Assembly: GCF_947500695.1 (NCBI RefSeq)
Contig: NZ_CANMSS010000014.1
Span: forward strand, 34,811 to 98,810
Reading direction: 5' to 3'
DNA length: 64,000 nt
Source of the DNA: an uncultured Pseudoteredinibacter sp.
Lineage (GTDB): Bacteria; Pseudomonadota; Gammaproteobacteria; Pseudomonadales; Cellvibrionaceae
The notes under the pieces were generated by a model that worked only from the letters and a program-made list of their open reading frames with translations, was not told the origin of the DNA and searched no databases. The translations under genes and the position numbers were made by a program. Shown here in pieces: positions 61,488 through 64,000 of this stretch; position 1 is the stretch's first letter; each line of letters opens with the position of its first letter.

Positions 61488-62687
61488 ATGAATATCGACT
61501 TTTCCCCGGAGGAAAAAGCCTTTGAGGCTGAGGTGCAGCAGTTTCTTGCTGATAAGCTACCCAAAGAGATCAGTGAAAAAGTCTTAGCGGGCACTCCTAC
61601 CAGCAAAGACGATCATGTACGCTGGCAGAAGATTCTAGCCGAACAAGGTTGGGCGGCAGTGAACTGGCCGGTGGAGTATGGCGGTACTGGTTGGACGCCA
61701 ACTCAAAAATACATCTGGGCTAATGAATGCGCCAAAGCCGGTGCGCCTGATGTTGTGCCATTTGGTATGAAAATGGTTGCCCCTGTTATTTACACCTACG
61801 GTAATGAAGAGCAAAAGCAGCGCTTTTTACCGGATATTTTGAACAGTAATGTATGGTGGTGTCAGGGTTATTCTGAGCCGAATGCTGGTTCTGATTTGGC
61901 TTCCTTAAAAACCACCGCGGTACGCGATGGCGACCATTACGTCATTAATGGTACCAAAACCTGGACCACCCTAGGTCACTACGCTGATTGGATTTTCTGT
62001 TTGGTACGCACCGGTGACGCCAATACCAAAAACCAAGAAGCGATCAGTTTTGTGTTAGTTGATATGGATGATCCGGGCATTACGGTTTCTCCTATTATCA
62101 CGCTAGATGGCCATCGTGAAGTTAACGAAATCCATTTCGATAATGTTCGTGTACCTGTAGAAAACCGAATTGGTGAAGAGGGTAAAGGTTGGACTTACGC
62201 TAAGGTGTTGCTAACTCATGAGCGTACCGGTATTGCCCGCGTTGCCCACTCCAAAGTGCGTTTGGAAAAACTTAAGCGCCTTTCCGAAGAGTCCTCTGCT
62301 GGCTTGGGTAGTCTTGCAGAAGATTCTCGTTTCCAAGCCAAGTTGCTGGATGCTGAGATTGAGTTACAAGCTTTGGAGTTTACAGAGCTACGTACCTTGG
62401 CGGCCGTAAGTACTGGTAAAGCACCTGGTCCAGAATCCTCTATCTTGAAGATTAAAGGCACTGAAGTTGCTCAGGCGATTGATGAGCTGTATATGGATGT
62501 CGCTGGCTACTATAGCTTGCCCTTTGTTAAAGAGCAGTTTATGCCAGAGTACGAAGGTGAACATGTCGGTCCGGGCACAGCTGCAAATACAGCACCGAAG
62601 TATTTCAATAATCGCAAAGCTTCCATTTACGGCGGCAGTAACGAAATTCAAAAAAATATTATCTGCAAAGCGGTATTAGGTTTATAA
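61488..62687 (+). CDS. acyl-CoA dehydrogenase, large subunit of a probable heteromer
   Basis: 399 residues. Motifs: WAAVNWPVEYGGTGWTPTQKYIW, CQGYSEPNAGSDLASLKTTAVRDGDHYVINGTKTWTT and EIHFDNVRVPVENRIGEEGKGWTYAKVLLTHER. The C-terminal site reads KASIYGGSNEIQKNIICK, without the Glu seen in the enzyme at 59983. It pairs with the gene 10 bp downstream, as do the alpha/beta acyl-CoA dehydrogenases of steroid or branched side-chain degradation (ChsE-type). Confidence 0.92.
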   Translation: MNIDFSPEEKAFEAEVQQFLADKLPKEISEKVLAGTPTSKDDHVRWQKILAEQGWAAVNWPVEYGGTGWTPTQKYIWANECAKAGAPDVVPFGMKMVAPVIYTYGNEEQKQRFLPDILNSNVWWCQGYSEPNAGSDLASLKTTAVRDGDHYVINGTKTWTTLGHYADWIFCLVRTGDANTKNQEAISFVLVDMDDPGITVSPIITLDGHREVNEIHFDNVRVPVENRIGEEGKGWTYAKVLLTHERTGIARVAHSKVRLEKLKRLSEESSAGLGSLAEDSRFQAKLLDAEIELQALEFTELRTLAAVSTGKAPGPESSILKIKGTEVAQAIDELYMDVAGYYSLPFVKEQFMPEYEGEHVGPGTAANTAPKYFNNRKASIYGGSNEIQKNIICKAVLGL

Positions 62688-62697
62688 GGAGCGCGAC

Positions 62698-63825
62698 ATG
62701 GATTTTTCTTTATCTCAAGAGCAGCAAATGCTGCAAGACAGTGTCGCCAAGTTTGTACAAAACGATTACGACTTCGACACCCGTATGGCAACCGTAAACA
62801 GCGATGCCAATTTTAACCAGGATTTCTGGAATCTATTCGCCGAGCTGGGCTGGCTGATGGTACCTTTTTCAGAAGAAGATGGTGGCATGGGTGGCGGTGC
62901 TGCTGATGTTATGGTGTTAATGGAAGAGTTTGGCAAAGGCATGCTAATGGAGCCTTACCTAGCCAATGTGATTCTAGCCGGTGGCTTGTTGGCTAAATGC
63001 GGCAATGAATCACAAAAGGCCAATCTGGCAGAAATTATGGCAGGTCAGCAGCAGTGGGCTTTTGCCTACACCGAAGCTGATAGCCGTTACTGCTTGCATA
63101 AAGTTAGCTGTCAGGCAGAGAAGGCTGGTGATGGTTTTAAATTAAATGGCCAGAAGTCGGTGGTGTTTAATGGCGCTGCGGCGGATCACTTTGTTGTTTT
63201 GGCTCGTACCTCTGGTGATTCTGCTGATAAAAATGGTTTGAGCCTTTTTCTTGTAGATGCCAATGCTGAAGGCGTAAGCCGCAAAGCTTATAAGTTACAA
63301 GATGGTAGCAATGCTGCGGAAGTGAGCTTCAATAATGTTGCACTTGCAGCAGATAGCGTACTGGGCGAAGAGGGTAATGCTCTTGCTGCTGTAGAGGCTG
63401 TTATCGATCAAGCTACCTTGGCTGTTTGTGCTGAAGCTGTAGGTGCTATGGGTGTTAGCTTAGAGAAAACCGTTGAGTACACCAAAACTCGTGTTCAGTT
63501 TGGCGTGCCGATTTCTAAGTTCCAAGCTTTACAGCATCGCATGGCGGATATGTTTGTTGAGCACCAGCAAGCTAAATCCATGTTGCTACGTGCGGTAATG
63601 CTAAGTGAGCAAGATCCAGCGGCCGCGGCCAAAGCTATTTCAGCGGCTAAATATCGCATTGGTACAGCGGCGCGCAATATCGGTCAAGAATCTGTGCAGA
63701 TTCACGGTGGAATTGCCGTTACTGATGAGCTGGATGTCGGTCACTACTTTAAGCGTCTAACCATGTTGGAAATGATGTTTGGTAACAGTGATTACCACGC
63801 TCAGCGTTATCAGGCGTTAGCCTAA
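62698..63825 (+). CDS. acyl-CoA dehydrogenase, small partner subunit
   Basis: 375 residues, more divergent: LGWLMVPFSEEDGGMGGGAADVMVLMEEFGKGMLMEPYLANVILAGGLL, WAFAYTEADSRYCLHKV, KTRVQFGVPISKFQALQHRMADMFVEHQQA and GQESVQIHGGIAVTDELDVGHYFKRLTMLEMMFGNSDYHAQRYQA. The usual catalytic Glu position near the end is not obvious. Probably forms a mixed complex with the 61488 subunit; substrate unknown. A GAGCG site precedes the ATG. Confidence 0.92.
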   Translation: MDFSLSQEQQMLQDSVAKFVQNDYDFDTRMATVNSDANFNQDFWNLFAELGWLMVPFSEEDGGMGGGAADVMVLMEEFGKGMLMEPYLANVILAGGLLAKCGNESQKANLAEIMAGQQQWAFAYTEADSRYCLHKVSCQAEKAGDGFKLNGQKSVVFNGAAADHFVVLARTSGDSADKNGLSLFLVDANAEGVSRKAYKLQDGSNAAEVSFNNVALAADSVLGEEGNALAAVEAVIDQATLAVCAEAVGAMGVSLEKTVEYTKTRVQFGVPISKFQALQHRMADMFVEHQQAKSMLLRAVMLSEQDPAAAAKAISAAKYRIGTAARNIGQESVQIHGGIAVTDELDVGHYFKRLTMLEMMFGNSDYHAQRYQALA

Positions 63826-63835
63826 AGCAAAGAAT

Positions 63836-63994
63836 GGGGTCAGACCCCAAAAGGGTCTGACCCCGCTGTTCAGTGGTAGGTTTTTCCGGTCTTATTTGAT
63901 CTATAAAGATTAGCTGAAGCAAAATTGTTGGGTTTAGGCACAGAAATGCAAATCGTGCAGGAACCTGGGGTCAGAACCCTTGGGTTCTGACCCC
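63836..63994. repeat. two more GGGGTCAGA palindromes at the end of the window
   Basis: GGGGTCAGACCC/GGGTCTGACCCC (63836-63847 and 63853-63864, loop CAAAA) and GGGGTCAGAACCC/GGGTTCTGACCCC (63967-63994) lie 131 bp apart. They belong to the family of the 61.1-kb array. The array may continue beyond the window. Confidence 0.85.
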
Positions 63995-64000
63995 GCCTTT

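Noticed and set aside
40..63994. tRNA, rRNA or CRISPR arrays
   Set aside because: No cloverleaf with a GTTCGA-type T-loop, no rRNA-like sequence and no spaced direct repeats of CRISPR type were seen; the 128-bp ladder at 61.1 kb has imperfect, drifting units and palindromic cores.

Overview
The window looks like chromosomal DNA of a marine-type gammaproteobacterium. This is an inference from gene content and protein style: HrpA, PurT, MlaA, a RegB/RegA pair, several RND systems, several acyl-CoA dehydrogenases, a Baeyer-Villiger-type monooxygenase, and mid-range GC by eye. A Cellvibrionales/Spongiibacteraceae-like organism is my best guess, but nothing in the sequence proves the genus. I found no rRNA, tRNA, CRISPR array, phage gene or intact transposase.

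Region by region. 0-8.4 kb: housekeeping genes (gamma-carbonic anhydrase, DUF1289, purT, a TonB-dependent receptor, hrpA). 8.8-11.4 kb: a compact RiPP metallophore-type locus. It has a secreted precursor with 18 EGKCG motifs, a DUF692 multinuclear iron oxidase and a DUF2063 partner; a strong terminator and a repeat cassette separate the precursor from the enzymes. 11.9-14.3 kb: envelope genes (porin, small periplasmic protein, MlaA). 14.3-21.9 kb: a zinc-starvation regulon. It holds a Zrg-like ABC importer (ATPase, permease, DUF2796, DUF3299), DUF1826, and spare versions of zinc enzymes (FolE2, a dihydroorotase and a second gamma-carbonic anhydrase), with zur at the end and Zur-box-like dyads in the two divergent promoters. 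22-32.5 kb: an M49-type metallopeptidase, an aminotransferase, a subclass B1 metallo-beta-lactamase, a RegB/RegA redox two-component pair, and a MocR regulator divergent from a PPOX-fold flavoprotein. 32.7-51.7 kb: regulators, efflux and export (MATE, an MMPL/LolA-like/outer-membrane-barrel export operon, a TetR-RND-MFP operon), and an AraC regulator facing a Baeyer-Villiger-type monooxygenase. 52-59 kb: an accessory stretch of small plus-strand genes, mostly membrane proteins or lipoproteins of unknown function, plus a VOC gene broken by a T-run. 59.3-64 kb: DUF2878 and three acyl-CoA dehydrogenases interleaved with arrays of GGGGTCAGA palindromes.

The intergenic space is unusually rich in long palindromic elements of at least five families, many with perfect 16-29 bp arms. 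Two copies of one family share a core but have different outer arms that are complementary within each copy. With the MNIO/EGKCG locus and the zinc regulon, these are the most interesting parts of the window. All coordinates, motif positions and repeat matches were read by eye. Family assignments come from recognising motifs, not from database searches.
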